Below the pieces are notes generated by a model that was not told the DNA's origin, made no database searches, and saw only the letters and a list, made by a program, of their open reading frames with translations. A program made the translations under genes and the position numbers. 64,000 nt of DNA from Paraglaciecola marina (GTDB lineage: Bacteria > Pseudomonadota > Gammaproteobacteria > Enterobacterales > Alteromonadaceae): the NCBI RefSeq assembly GCF_004360155.1, contig NZ_SAIS01000004.1, forward strand, positions 248,001 to 312,000, written 5' to 3'. Of the stretch, positions 46,298 to 56,533 are shown in pieces (within the stretch, counting starts at the first letter, position 1; each line of letters starts with the position of its first letter).

Positions 46298-48610
46298 ATG
46301 ATATTGGAAAAAATCGCACAAGAGTTACAGGTGCAAGTACAACAAGTAAAAGCAGCCGTAACTTTGTTAGATGAAGGTTCTACCGTTCCCTTTATCGCTC
46401 GTTACAGAAAAGAAGCCACCAACGGTCTAGACGACGCAGATTTAAGAAAGCTAGAACAACGCCTAACCTATTTGCGTGACTTAGAAGATAGAAGAAAGGT
46501 CATCATCAAATCGATTCAAGACCAAGAAAAAATGACACCTGCTTTAGAAGCCAGCTTACTCGCCGCTGACAACAAAACCGAGCTAGAAGATATTTATCTG
46601 CCATTCAAACCTAAGCGTCGTACTAAAGGCCAAATAGCTATTGAAGCAGGGCTTGAACCCTTAGCCGACAAATTGTTTAATGATCCACAGTTAGATCCTG
46701 AAACCGAAGCCAACAGTTTTGTAAACAAAGATACCATTGCAGACACTAAAGCAGCCTTAGATGGTGCTAAATATATTCTAATGGAACGGTTTGCTGAAGA
46801 TGCTCAGCTATTACAAAAAGTCCGTCAGTACCTTAATAAGCATGCACATATTAAGAGCCAGCTAGTAGCAGGCAAAGAGAGTGAAGGCAGCAAATACAAA
46901 GATTACTTTTCTCACACTGAGTTATTGAAGAAGGTTCCTTCTCATCGAGCACTCGCCATGTTCAGAGGGCGAAATGAAAGCATTCTGCAAGTAAGCCTAG
47001 ATGCCGATCCTGAAAAAGACGAAAACGATAGAAGCTCTTACGGTGAGCAAATCATAGCCGAGCACTTCAATATAAAATTTGCTAATAAACCAGCAGATAA
47101 ATGGCTTGGCTCAGTTGTACAGTGGGCTTGGCGTGTGAAGATTTTACTACACATGGAAAACGAGCTATTTGGCGCAGTACGAGAGCAAGCCGAACAAGAT
47201 GCAATCAACGTATTTGCTAAAAACTTAAACGACCTTTTAATGGCTGCACCCGCTGGACCTAAAGTGACTATGGGCTTAGATCCAGGTTTACGGACAGGGG
47301 TAAAAGTAGCCATAGTAGATGCAACAGGCAAGGTATTAGCGACTAGTACTATTTTCCCCCATGTACCACAAAATCAGTGGGATAAATCACTGCGCACTAT
47401 CGCCACTTTATGCAAGCAGCATAAAGTGCAACTTATCAGTATAGGCAATGGCACTGGCTCAAGAGAAACCGATAAGCTGGTTGCAGAGATGATTAAAGCT
47501 AATCCAGAACTTGGCGTAAGTAAAATTGTAGTAAGCGAAGCTGGGGCCTCGGTTTATTCTGCCTCTGAGCTTGCATCGAACGAACTGCCAGATATGGACG
47601 TATCACTGCGAGGCGCGGTATCCATAGCTAGACGTTTACAAGACCCACTTGCAGAGCTTGTAAAAATAGAGCCTAAAGCCATTGGGGTGGGACAATATCA
47701 ACATGACGTCAGCCAAAGCAATCTAGGTAAATCTCTAAATACCGTGATTGAAGACTGCGTAAACGCCGTAGGTGTGGATATCAATACTGCCTCTAGTGCA
47801 CTACTTAGCCATGTTTCTGGCTTAAATCGTACTTTAGCAAATAATATAGTGCAGTTCCGTGACCAAAGTGGCGCTTTTAAAGATAGAAAAGCTTTGCTTA
47901 AGGTAGAAAGGCTTGGGCCTAAAGCCTACGAACAAGCAGCAGGTTTTTTAAGAATTATGGATGGCGATAACCCACTCGACGCCTCTGCTGTGCATCCAGA
48001 AGCTTACCCTGTGGTAAATTCAATTATTGAACATGCATCAATTGCGGTAAACGATATTGTGGGTAATTCAGATGTCCTTAAAAAATTGCAACCTGAAGCC
48101 TTTGTCACTGACAAGTTCGGTTTACCCACAGTTACCGACATCATTAACGAGCTAGACAAACCAGGCCGAGATCCTCGCCCAGAGTTTAAAACAGCTAACT
48201 TCAAAGACGATGTACATTCTCTTAAAGACTTGAAAGTCGGTATGATTTTGGAAGGCGTAGTGAGTAATGTGGCTAACTTCGGCGCATTTGTTGATGTTGG
48301 CGTACATCAAGACGGTTTAGTTCATATCAGTGCGATGACAGATAAGTTTATTTCTGACCCACGTGAGATTGTAAAAACCGGTGATATCGTAAAAGTTAAA
48401 GTGATGGAAGTTGATGCAGATCGCAAGCGGGTATCATTCACTATGCGTATGGGAGATACCCCTAATCAGGCTAACAAACCTAAGCACACCAAAGCCAAAC
48501 AAAATAATCAGCGTTCCAATGGCGGTCACCAATCATCTAAACCCGCAAAGCAAAGTAATCAAATGATGGGGAACGCATTTGCAGATGCATTTGCTAAAGC
48601 TAAAAAATAA
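46298..48610 (+). CDS. tex: Tex-family RNA-binding transcription accessory protein
   Basis: 770 residues. N-terminal helical Tex region ([20 protein letters not shown]), a YqgF-like fold ([16 protein letters not shown]), helix-hairpin-helix motifs ([20 protein letters not shown]) and a C-terminal S1 domain ([20 protein letters not shown]). A low-complexity tail rich in Gln/Asn/Lys follows. Binds nucleic acid and affects transcription; the exact role is unsettled. Full length. Confidence 0.96.
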   Translation: MILEKIAQELQVQVQQVKAAVTLLDEGSTVPFIARYRKEATNGLDDADLRKLEQRLTYLRDLEDRRKVIIKSIQDQEKMTPALEASLLAADNKTELEDIYLPFKPKRRTKGQIAIEAGLEPLADKLFNDPQLDPETEANSFVNKDTIADTKAALDGAKYILMERFAEDAQLLQKVRQYLNKHAHIKSQLVAGKESEGSKYKDYFSHTELLKKVPSHRALAMFRGRNESILQVSLDADPEKDENDRSSYGEQIIAEHFNIKFANKPADKWLGSVVQWAWRVKILLHMENELFGAVREQAEQDAINVFAKNLNDLLMAAPAGPKVTMGLDPGLRTGVKVAIVDATGKVLATSTIFPHVPQNQWDKSLRTIATLCKQHKVQLISIGNGTGSRETDKLVAEMIKANPELGVSKIVVSEAGASVYSASELASNELPDMDVSLRGAVSIARRLQDPLAELVKIEPKAIGVGQYQHDVSQSNLGKSLNTVIEDCVNAVGVDINTASSALLSHVSGLNRTLANNIVQFRDQSGAFKDRKALLKVERLGPKAYEQAAGFLRIMDGDNPLDASAVHPEAYPVVNSIIEHASIAVNDIVGNSDVLKKLQPEAFVTDKFGLPTVTDIINELDKPGRDPRPEFKTANFKDDVHSLKDLKVGMILEGVVSNVANFGAFVDVGVHQDGLVHISAMTDKFISDPREIVKTGDIVKVKVMEVDADRKRVSFTMRMGDTPNQANKPKHTKAKQNNQRSNGGHQSSKPAKQSNQMMGNAFADAFAKAKK

Positions 48611-48656
48611 TCCCTCCGTATAAATGTCTTAGATATTAAGAACTCTAAAACAAATG

Positions 48657-48675
48657 AGCCCTCTTCATGAGGGCT
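48657..48675. terminator. Terminator between tex and the convergent SprA-type gene
   Basis: AGCCCTC (48657-48663) and GAGGGCT (48669-48675) form a 7-bp stem with a 5-base loop. TATTTTTATG follows on the plus strand, a good rho-independent terminator for tex. Confidence 0.75.
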
Positions 48676-48680
48676 TATTT

Positions 48681-49643
48681 TTATGCTGACTGGCGTAAAT
48701 TATCGCCTTTTGGATTACTCACCTGCTGATAAAAATTTTCAATCACAGACACCCTACGGATTATTTCTAAACTTCTATTCTGTAGAGCCTGATTAGCGGC
48801 ATCTTGAACAAACTCAAAAGATTGCTGCCCACTTTCATTGTCGACTAAAACAGAGCTGTTATCTAAAGCGCGAGTATGAGGTCCTTCATCGATAGCATCA
48901 ACAATTTCATCTAACTCCGGCCCTTCAAAAATATTACTGTTACTTTCTTCTGAAATGCTAGGTGATGACTCCCTAAACGCGACATGAGCCTGCTCAGATT
49001 TTTCAGAAGCAATTTCTGTACGGGCTTCAAGAGCAATTTGAGAGGCCTCTGCTGCTACTCTCAAATCTGCAGCACTTGGCTCTGCTGGCGCTAACGCAGC
49101 GGCTTTAACTTGTTGGGCTTTACGTATAGTTTCTTCAGGAGTCGACTCTTTAGAAACATCTATAGAAACCTCTCCACTTACCGCATACTGCTTACCGTCT
49201 GGACCAATTTCATACTCATACTTTGGCGAACCCGCGTATTGCCCCCCTACAGAAGCATGAGCTTGTTCATGGGTTCGAACCTCAGCATCTCGTTCTTTTA
49301 ACTCTTTAGTTTGCTGTTCATCTGCCTGTTGTTGTTGCTTTTGTTCTGCGCTTTCTTTGCCAGCACTTTGATCTTGCCCATTATCTTGGTTAGATTCATT
49401 TTGATTATTGAGTGGTTGCCCGGCTTGAGGGGTCGGTTTTTCATAGGTAAGTGGTTGTGGAGCTTGCCCTGGCGTTTTGACTTTGTCAGCGTCCGACCCC
49501 ACACCAGATTCTGCCGCAGAGTTTTCAGCCGAACTAATGGCTGGAACGGTTTCTCGTTGAATATTATCCCTACGGACAGATTCAGTATTAACTGTGCCTG
49601 CATTAAAAATTGTAGGGGTAGGAACCGGCGGAATAATATTCAT
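48681..49643 (-). CDS. SprA-related putative metalloprotease-like protein
   Basis: 320 residues. A disordered N-terminal half rich in Gln, Glu and Pro precedes a conserved core (RDAEVRTHEQAHASVGGQYA, then GSPKYEYEIGPDGKQYAVSG). HEQAH resembles an HExxH zinc site and has led to the family being called SprA-like or CJM1_0395-like metalloproteases, but activity is not shown. The gene upstream at 49659 is transcribed with it. Confidence 0.85.
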   Translation of the reverse strand: MNIIPPVPTPTIFNAGTVNTESVRRDNIQRETVPAISSAENSAAESGVGSDADKVKTPGQAPQPLTYEKPTPQAGQPLNNQNESNQDNGQDQSAGKESAEQKQQQQADEQQTKELKERDAEVRTHEQAHASVGGQYAGSPKYEYEIGPDGKQYAVSGEVSIDVSKESTPEETIRKAQQVKAAALAPAEPSAADLRVAAEASQIALEARTEIASEKSEQAHVAFRESSPSISEESNSNIFEGPELDEIVDAIDEGPHTRALDNSSVLVDNESGQQSFEFVQDAANQALQNRSLEIIRRVSVIENFYQQVSNPKGDNLRQSA

Positions 49644-49658
49644 GGTATTAAAGTGTAA

Positions 49659-49982
49659 TTACGCAAAAATATCGAGTAGGGTCCCAACTGTACCATTGGC
49701 AACATCTAGAACCTTAGCTGACGCTTCCGCATTACTTGCACTAATCGACATGCCCACTAAATCGGAAGTTATCCCAGATGTACTCTCTGGTAGAAGCTGT
49801 TTAACACTGCTGAGCTGATTAACAGTAGCATTCGCTAAAAATTCTTGAGGATCACTTGATGGGGCAGACTGAACCGAAAGGCTAGCCAAATTATAGGCAT
49901 TTTCCGTGATATTATCAGAAGCAGTTTGAATACCGAAAGTACCACTGACAATAGCAGAATTAATATTATTACTTACATTCAC
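49659..49982 (-). CDS. Small protein resembling flagellar rod/hook-type ends
   Basis: 107 residues from GTG 49982 (GGGG eight to nine bases upstream); the frame extends to TTG 50003. N- and C-terminal parts look like flagellar rod protein termini (VNVSNNINSAIVSGTFGIQ; NAEASAKVLDVANGTVGTLL). No full FlgG-type body is present. Function unknown. It precedes the SprA-type gene by 15 bases, so the two may act together. Confidence 0.65.
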   Translation of the reverse strand: MNVSNNINSAIVSGTFGIQTASDNITENAYNLASLSVQSAPSSDPQEFLANATVNQLSSVKQLLPESTSGITSDLVGMSISASNAEASAKVLDVANGTVGTLLDIFA

Positions 49983-50116
49983 AGGCGCGTCCCCACAATT
50001 CAACCTTAACTGTGCAATTATTAATCATTTAGCAGAATAATGAAAGCATTTACTTAGCCTATGTTTAAATGAAAAGGATTGTAATTATATTAAGCAGTTA
50101 TACCTGCTTAAGGCTA

Positions 50117-50887
50117 TCAAATTAAAACTGCCCGTAGTCGTTTAGCAAAATCCTCTGTATCGGAAATAAAAGGTGCGTGTGATGCCTTCGCAATAATCTC
50201 AACATTAGCTAAGTACGAATATGTATTAATTAAATCAGCTATTTTAATTGGAACTAAACTATCAAGGCGCCCTAAAAACAACTGGCAAGGCATTTTTAGC
50301 TGTTTAAGTTGCTCCCTTAAATCAACATTTTCAAGCATATTCAAGCCGGCAACTAAGGCCTTTTTGGAAGGATTCGGATACTGTTGCACATTCTGCTTAA
50401 TTGTCTTTACATCAAATTTAGCGTTTTCACTTCCCATGGCTTGAATCATTAAAAATCGCTCCAGCATTTTAGAAAAGTCTAATGCCAATTGACTGGCAAA
50501 GAGTGCCAGTACATCAGTATCTATGCCCGGCCAGTCGGGGCTTTTTGAAAACTTAGGACTAGAACATATTAGAACCAACTGTTTCAATTTATCGGGATAA
50601 TCAAAAGCGATTTGCTGCGCAATTAAGCCTCCTAACGACCAACCCACTAATATGCAGTTGTTAGGTAAATGTTCTGCAATCATTTGAGATACGCTATTTA
50701 TATTGTATGGGTCTGGCATCCTTTCATGGTTCTGCCCGTACCCAGGAAGATCGATAGTAGTAATACAGTAATCGTTAGCAAGTATATCTACCAAAGGTTG
50801 CCATACGCCACTGTTTACCCCCCAACCATGCAAAAACGCAATATTGTGACCTTGCCCAACTGTTGTGACATTTAAACTAAACGACAT
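50117..50887 (-). CDS. bioH: Pimeloyl-ACP methyl ester esterase BioH
   Basis: 256-residue alpha/beta hydrolase. LHGWGVNSGVWQPLV holds the oxyanion-hole region, the nucleophile elbow is GWSLGG, the acid is in GRLDSLVP, and the catalytic His is in ASHAPF. These match BioH, which frees pimeloyl-ACP in biotin synthesis. It diverges from comF/gntX, the same pairing as in many gammaproteobacteria. Confidence 0.92.
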   Translation of the reverse strand: MSFSLNVTTVGQGHNIAFLHGWGVNSGVWQPLVDILANDYCITTIDLPGYGQNHERMPDPYNINSVSQMIAEHLPNNCILVGWSLGGLIAQQIAFDYPDKLKQLVLICSSPKFSKSPDWPGIDTDVLALFASQLALDFSKMLERFLMIQAMGSENAKFDVKTIKQNVQQYPNPSKKALVAGLNMLENVDLREQLKQLKMPCQLFLGRLDSLVPIKIADLINTYSYLANVEIIAKASHAPFISDTEDFAKRLRAVLI

Positions 50888-50985
50888 ATTTCTTCTACAC
50901 TTAATTGAGGGTTAACAGCAATCTCTTTTTAGAATTATTGAGCGATATCAAAGTGAAGCAAAAACCGACCAAGGATGGCCAGAAA

Positions 50986-51660
50986 ATGTTCACAACCTTT
51001 GAGCAAGATTGTTTAATATGCAAACAATCATCCACCCAGCTTATTTGTGGCTATTGTAAAGAAGACTTAGCCTTATTTGAACTGGCAGCATATGAATACA
51101 ATCTAATGTTATTCCCTAAAGTAAAAAAGGGACTAACAAAGGCGAGTTTTAGCCATTTAGTGGCCTTGGGCGATTATCAATGGCCACTTTCAAAATTACT
51201 GACTGGGCTGAAATTTTCAGCTTATATACCCAATGCCAAGGCACTGGCGACCTTATTTGTTGAGCATTGTATTAAAGAAAGTAATACCTTTCCCCAGCTC
51301 ATAATACCCATACCACTACATAAAAATCGTTATTTGCAGCGAAAGTATAACCAAAGTATTGAGCTGGCTAAGCACATTAATAAACTAACGAATATTCCTT
51401 TAAATACATCAATTATGTACCGTCACAAAGCCACACATGCACAAACCAACTTGAGTGCAGCTAAACGTAGGCAAAACTTAAAACATGCTTTTAAAATAAG
51501 TATCAACAATAACTTAATGCAATATCAACATGTCGCTTTATTTGATGATGTGATTACTACAGGTACTACAATGAATTATGCCTACAACACCTTAAAAGCA
51601 GCCTACCCCCACCTAAAGATAGACATTTGGTGTATCTGCCTTACCCTTGAGAATCGATAA
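50986..51660 (+). CDS. ComF/GntX-family phosphoribosyltransferase-like protein
   Basis: 224 residues from ATG 50986 (AGGA ten bases upstream); TTG 50905 and GTG 50953 are alternatives. An N-terminal CLIC ... CGYC zinc-finger pair and a C-terminal PRTase motif (VALFDDVITTGTTMN) define the ComF family, linked to DNA uptake (ComF) or use as a nutrient. In E. coli the homologue gntX lies next to bioH and nfuA. The 3' end overlaps the convergent M14 gene by 20 bases. Confidence 0.9.
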   Translation: MFTTFEQDCLICKQSSTQLICGYCKEDLALFELAAYEYNLMLFPKVKKGLTKASFSHLVALGDYQWPLSKLLTGLKFSAYIPNAKALATLFVEHCIKESNTFPQLIIPIPLHKNRYLQRKYNQSIELAKHINKLTNIPLNTSIMYRHKATHAQTNLSAAKRRQNLKHAFKISINNNLMQYQHVALFDDVITTGTTMNYAYNTLKAAYPHLKIDIWCICLTLENR

Positions 51661-54187
51661 ATTGAGACATAAATATGGCATTAGTCAGTAACCTACTTGT
51701 GCCATACCACACACCTCTGAAGTTAACATTATTAGCAAAGGCAATAACCTTTCCTTTACCAACATTATGCGCTACAACAGCTGCGCTCCCACCTATTTGG
51801 TTTTGTATTTCTTGGGCAGTATAGCCCGCCATAAGAGGGGTTTGAGGATAGGAGGCGACTGAAATAAAGGGTTTGGCGGGTTGACGAAACACTAAAGTAC
51901 TATTACGAAAAGTAGGTAAAGTTTTAGTGTGATAACCAAAAGCAAGTGGGTGGCTTAAATCTAATTGAGCTTCAAAAACGGCACCTGCAATACGCTGCTT
52001 AGCTGATAAGTTTTCTTTATCTTTATAGGTTAAATCGTCTGTTGCAAATGCTGAGTTAATCTCACTAGCACTTTTAACTGCAACTTGAAGCCAATTTTTG
52101 TTTGAAAACCAAGTCGCCGCTGATTTTTGCCCAATCAGAACTCCGCCCTTACGAAGCCAGGTATCAATATTTAAAGTCACTCCGTCAGAAAGGTTATTAT
52201 ATGCCCCCTGAACCCAAATCATATGGGTATAGGGTTCTAGGTTAAATGAATCAAGTTCATATACATCCGTAATTGTCACAGGCATATCAACGTACTGATC
52301 AAGATAATGCCATACCTCACCTACTTCATATTGTGATGTGCCTTTTCCGCCAATTAATAATACTTTAGGTTGGCGTATATTGAGCATTTTACGGCTACCT
52401 AAATCTATACCCTGTGTGGTTAAGCCTGAAACAATAGAATGAACCGAAATCCCCAAACCTGCTTTTTGTTGTTCGATAATAGTCATCACATTATCGGGTT
52501 GCTTTAATGCCATAGGTACAATAACCGCACCTGCAGAAAAACTAGTGCCACCTTGATCTGTTTTAGCAAAAAAGGCCGCACCAGCCACTTTAACTTTTAC
52601 ATTGTTGGCAAGTAATCGCTGTAATAATTTAGGGGCATTATAATCATCCCAAGAAAAAGCATAGGCATACGCGCTTGATTGTAACTTAGGTAAAATAGCT
52701 TGCGACGCAGAAGCACTTTGTTTATTGATTCTTGGGACTCTCTCTACTTCGACATATTGAATATTAAATGCCAGTGGTAAATTCCAATTTGAAACATCAT
52801 AAAAGGTATTATCGTCAAAGCTTTTACGAGTCGAGAACAAGGACTTAATCAGACGGTATTGGGGTTGATTCAGTGGCACAAAATAACTGTGTTGTGCTTC
52901 AAAAGTTTGCTCATCTACCTTGGTATTTCTAGCTAGTGGCCAATACTCAATTTTATGGGCTGCCAATATTGATAACATTTTATTGAGACGGGTATTATCG
53001 AGCTTTTCCTGCAACAAATAGCCGGCCAAATCATCATCTTTCACTAAGTCATTTGTCTGCTCAACGAACTCAATTTGATAATCTAACAGGGCTTTCTTAT
53101 TGGCTAATGCCCCCTCGAAAGTAGATAAGGATGTCGTCACTTGATTTTGAATGGTGTCAGAAAATGATAATTCTCCGTTTACAGTATCTTGAACATGACC
53201 GCGACTACTGGCTTGCTCGAACAAAATACCAATACTTCCATGTGCATCAGGGTAAGTTGAGCCTTTACCATAGTAAAAATCATCGTAAGACTCACCACTA
53301 AAATAGAACTGCTGAGTATTATCTAACGCTGCAGCATGAAAATCTCCTAGCTTGGCAGTCAACTCAACGTTTTTTCTAGGTGTCCATGGGCTTTTTCTGG
53401 AGGGGATACCTGGCTGAAAAAAGTAAGTACTGTTTGATCCCATCTCATGAAAATCGGTCAGTACGTGTGGACGCCATTGATGAAACTGGGTAATTCTTGC
53501 TCTAGATTCAGGGTGAGTGAGCAACAACCAATCTCGATTTAAGTCAAACCAATAATGGTTAGTTCTTGCTGATGGCCAAGCTTCTTGATGTTCTCTATTT
53601 TGTGGATCAGACACCAAGGTTTTGCCTTTATGCATATTGGCCCATTGAGCAAAACGAGACAAGCCATCAGGGTTAAGGCTTGGGTCTAATAACACCACGT
53701 TATTATTTAATAAGTCATCTATTTTTTGACTTTCGCCAGCCGCTAAATAATAAGCCACCAACAATGCTGCATTGCTTCCTGAAGCCTCATTGCCATGAAC
53801 ACTGTACCCCATCCAAAGAATGAGTGGATCATTTTCATTTGCTGATTTTCCTAGATTTTTCATGTGCTTTGCTTGTATAGCTGCTAGATTTTTCTGATTA
53901 TCAGGAGAGCTAAATGCTAATAAAAACAACGGTCTATTTTCATGGGTTCGGCCTGTTTCAACAATACTCACCCTGTCTGATTGAGCTGCCAGTAACTGCA
54001 TATAATTTGCCAGTTGATCATGACGCACATGCCATTCACCTACTTCGGCTCCCAAAGCTTGTGTGGGTGAAGTAATATTAGGATTATACTCTGTATCTCT
54101 AGGTAAATAGGCACTATCACTGACGGCAAAACCGTAGTGACTAATAACTAAAAAGAAATAAGCGAAAAGTCGCAGCATTAAATTCAT
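51641..54187 (-). CDS. Exported M14-family zinc carboxypeptidase
   Basis: 848 residues from ATG 54187, where a signal peptide starts (MNLMLRLFAYFFLVISHYGF). The N-terminal catalytic domain carries the zinc motif VHGNEASGSNAAL and LDPSLNPDGLSRF, then WFDLNRDWL and TDFHEMGSN. A long C-terminal half (about 400-848) resembles the glutamine-amidotransferase-like part found in large M14 proteins (WVQGAYNNLSDG). Probably degrades peptides in the periplasm or outside. Confidence 0.9.
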   Translation of the reverse strand: MNLMLRLFAYFFLVISHYGFAVSDSAYLPRDTEYNPNITSPTQALGAEVGEWHVRHDQLANYMQLLAAQSDRVSIVETGRTHENRPLFLLAFSSPDNQKNLAAIQAKHMKNLGKSANENDPLILWMGYSVHGNEASGSNAALLVAYYLAAGESQKIDDLLNNNVVLLDPSLNPDGLSRFAQWANMHKGKTLVSDPQNREHQEAWPSARTNHYWFDLNRDWLLLTHPESRARITQFHQWRPHVLTDFHEMGSNSTYFFQPGIPSRKSPWTPRKNVELTAKLGDFHAAALDNTQQFYFSGESYDDFYYGKGSTYPDAHGSIGILFEQASSRGHVQDTVNGELSFSDTIQNQVTTSLSTFEGALANKKALLDYQIEFVEQTNDLVKDDDLAGYLLQEKLDNTRLNKMLSILAAHKIEYWPLARNTKVDEQTFEAQHSYFVPLNQPQYRLIKSLFSTRKSFDDNTFYDVSNWNLPLAFNIQYVEVERVPRINKQSASASQAILPKLQSSAYAYAFSWDDYNAPKLLQRLLANNVKVKVAGAAFFAKTDQGGTSFSAGAVIVPMALKQPDNVMTIIEQQKAGLGISVHSIVSGLTTQGIDLGSRKMLNIRQPKVLLIGGKGTSQYEVGEVWHYLDQYVDMPVTITDVYELDSFNLEPYTHMIWVQGAYNNLSDGVTLNIDTWLRKGGVLIGQKSAATWFSNKNWLQVAVKSASEINSAFATDDLTYKDKENLSAKQRIAGAVFEAQLDLSHPLAFGYHTKTLPTFRNSTLVFRQPAKPFISVASYPQTPLMAGYTAQEIQNQIGGSAAVVAHNVGKGKVIAFANNVNFRGVWYGTSRLLTNAIFMSQFIDSQG

Positions 54188-54336
54188 AAAGTTCGATCCG
54201 GTGAAAAAGCAGAAGTTTTTAGAAAAGGGTCGCACGTTTTAGTTAAAATTAACATAAGGAAATGCTATTACCCGAGTGTTTTAGTCAAGTAATTTTGTTA
54301 TCCTGTAGTCATTAATGTTTTTAAGGTATTTGATCA

Positions 54337-54915
54337 ATGATTACAATTTCTGATACAGCTCAAGCCCATTTTGGCAAACTACTTGAGAAGCAAGAGCCAG
54401 ACACCAATATCCGTGTATTTGTGGTCAATCCAGGCACGCCCAGTGCAGAGTGTGGAGTATCGTACTGTCCACCAGATGCAATCGAAGCTTCAGATACAGT
54501 TTTAGAGTTTAACGGCTTTGATGCTGTTGTTGATTTAGAAAGCGCCCCTTTCCTTGAAGAAGCGGAAATCGATTTTGTGACTGACCAGATGGGCTCACAA
54601 CTGACTCTTAAAGCGCCTAATGCGAAAGCCAGAAAAGTCGACAGTGACGCACCATTAAACGAGCGTGTGATTTACATGATTGAGTCTGAAATCAACCCAC
54701 AACTTGCCAGCCACGGCGGTAAAGTTATGTTAGTTGAAATCACTGAAGCCAAAGAAGCCATTCTGGAGTTTGGTGGTGGTTGTAATGGTTGTGCACAAGT
54801 TGACGTCACCTTAAAAGACGGTATTGAAAAACAGATGCTAGATCAGTTCCCCGGCGAGCTTACCGCGGTGAAAGATGCCACAGAACATCAAGCTGGTGAA
54901 CACTCTTATTACTAA
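54337..54915 (+). CDS. nfuA: Fe/S biogenesis protein NfuA
   Basis: 192 residues. A degenerate A-type N-terminal domain ([20 protein letters not shown]) is fused to a C-terminal Nfu domain with the cluster-binding CNGC ([20 protein letters not shown]). Delivers [4Fe-4S] clusters to target enzymes, mostly under oxidative or iron stress. The small membrane protein gene at 54941 follows 25 bases later. Confidence 0.97.
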   Translation: MITISDTAQAHFGKLLEKQEPDTNIRVFVVNPGTPSAECGVSYCPPDAIEASDTVLEFNGFDAVVDLESAPFLEEAEIDFVTDQMGSQLTLKAPNAKARKVDSDAPLNERVIYMIESEINPQLASHGGKVMLVEITEAKEAILEFGGGCNGCAQVDVTLKDGIEKQMLDQFPGELTAVKDATEHQAGEHSYY

Positions 54916-54940
54916 AAACACCTAACCAAAGGATATCCCA

Positions 54941-55207
54941 ATTAACTGGTTACAACAGCTAGCCAAAAACCCCACTAAAAGCTGGACAGAGTTTAAGCGG
55001 GGTTTAGGGATTTTCTGTGTAGGGGCAGTATTGATATTAGTGGGGGCAAAATATAATGCTCTCATTCAAATACCTGGTTTATTAATTCTCGCAATAGGTT
55101 GCCTATACGCCATAAAAGGCTACCTTGGTATTTTCGCTCACCGTATGACTGTCAGCTTTAAACCACCGTCTGCTGACTTTGAAAATCATAGCGATAAAGA
55201 TAAATAA
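54941..55207 (+). CDS. Small two-helix membrane protein with apparent ATT start
   Basis: 88 residues reading (M)NWLQQLAKNPTKSWTEFKR, then two hydrophobic helices (LGIFCVGAVLILVGAKY and LLILAIGCLYAIKGYL) and a polar tail ending DKDK. The frame closes upstream at TAA 54923-54925, and no ATG, GTG or TTG lies before the conserved start. AAGGA (54929-54933) stands seven bases before ATT 54941, which is therefore the likely start. It follows nfuA and overlaps convergent MATE gene by 50 bases. Function unknown. Confidence 0.65.
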   Translation: MNWLQQLAKNPTKSWTEFKRGLGIFCVGAVLILVGAKYNALIQIPGLLILAIGCLYAIKGYLGIFAHRMTVSFKPPSADFENHSDKDK

Positions 55208-56465
55208 AGTAACCTCCTAGGCTCATACCTCTTGCCAGTAAAAACAAAGCCATAGCAATCCATAAGCCTTGATTCTGCCACTCTGAAAAAATATAAAAAG
55301 ACGGAAAGTACACAACCAAAGCACAAAATAGCATACTGTTTCGCATCGCTACTGCGCGGGTTAAGCCAACAAAGACCCCATCAAAATAAAAGCACCAATG
55401 GGCGATAATAGGTAAACTAAAAATAAACCAATGGTAATTTGTAATAGCCAATTGCAGCTGTTTTTGATCTGTGAGTAAACTAACAATTCTTTCTCCAAAC
55501 ACTATAAAAACTAAACTATAAGCAATCGCTAACAAACTAGACCAAATTAATCCATGCAGAGTAACTTGCTTAATGCCTTCCCTTGAACTACGGCCTTTTT
55601 GTTCACCCACTAATGCTTCTGCCGCAAAGGCAACACCGTCTAACCCCAAGGCGATAAGCGTAAAAAACTGCATAAGAATGGCATTAATAGCAGCATTGGT
55701 AGGGCTGAACCCTACTCCTTTAAAAATCAAAAATGCAATACAGGTCTGTAACGCTAAGTTTCGAAAAAATGTATTACCATTTAAATGTAGTAAGGGCTTC
55801 AACTGTGAAAAAGTTAACCAGTGTTTATCGAACTCCAATTTATGTAATTTTTTTGTGGCCAACCATAAACTTGCTACGGTGATGGTGTATTCACTGGCAA
55901 CAGTTGCTAATGCCACGCCTTCAACCCCCCAACCAAATACAAACACAAAACATAAACTCAGCGCCACATTGATTAGATTACCGGCCACTTGAATTGCCAA
56001 TACTTGTTTGGTTTGTTGTTGACCTATCATCCAGCCCACTAATGCAAGGTTTAACATAGCGGCAGGGGCACCCCAAATGCGCGCTTTAAAGTAATCGGTC
56101 ATAGCTTGTTCAACTAGCTCGGTTGTCTCTGAGAAACGCAAACCTAAGCTCAAAATTACATCCTGTAACACAAGTATTCCTAGCCCTAATAGCAGCCCAA
56201 TCAAGATACTTTGAAACAAAGATTGGTTAATTTGAGATACTTTAGCAGTGCCTTTAGCCTGTGCACTCAAACCAGTACTGGTCATTCGCAAAAAACCACA
56301 TACCCAATAAATTTGGGTAATCAACAAAGTGGCAACCGACGCGCCAGCTAAAAAATAGCTACCCGACATATGACCTAAAACGGCCGTATCTACCAATCCC
56401 ATTAAAGGTGTAGTGATATTGCTAAGGATCATTGGAAATGCGATAAGCAAAATCTGCTTATGCAG
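55158..56465 (-). CDS. MATE-family efflux transporter (DinF-like)
   Basis: About 435 residues with twelve membrane helices. AFPMILSNITTPLMGLVDTA and VLGHM near the start and GLDGVAFAAEALVGEQKGR mid-protein fit the DinF branch of MATE transporters. The first standard start is TTG 56450, directly at the first helix. CTG 56465 gives five more residues, as in relatives, and lies six bases after GGAAG (complement 56472-56476), so I prefer it. A sodium- or proton-driven drug/toxin exporter; substrate unknown. Confidence 0.88.
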   Translation of the reverse strand: MHKQILLIAFPMILSNITTPLMGLVDTAVLGHMSGSYFLAGASVATLLITQIYWVCGFLRMTSTGLSAQAKGTAKVSQINQSLFQSILIGLLLGLGILVLQDVILSLGLRFSETTELVEQAMTDYFKARIWGAPAAMLNLALVGWMIGQQQTKQVLAIQVAGNLINVALSLCFVFVFGWGVEGVALATVASEYTITVASLWLATKKLHKLEFDKHWLTFSQLKPLLHLNGNTFFRNLALQTCIAFLIFKGVGFSPTNAAINAILMQFFTLIALGLDGVAFAAEALVGEQKGRSSREGIKQVTLHGLIWSSLLAIAYSLVFIVFGERIVSLLTDQKQLQLAITNYHWFIFSLPIIAHWCFYFDGVFVGLTRAVAMRNSMLFCALVVYFPSFYIFSEWQNQGLWIAMALFLLARGMSLGGYFIYLYRYDFQSQQTVV

Positions 56466-56533
56466 GCTGAACTTCCAGAAGTTTGATAGAATACGTGCTT
56501 TAATTTTTACACCATTTTATTGCGGGCCCATTT

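Noticed and set aside
55573-55992. Plus-strand frame of 139 codons opposite the MATE gene
   Set aside because: It is antisense to conserved membrane helices and has no start signal or family resemblance.
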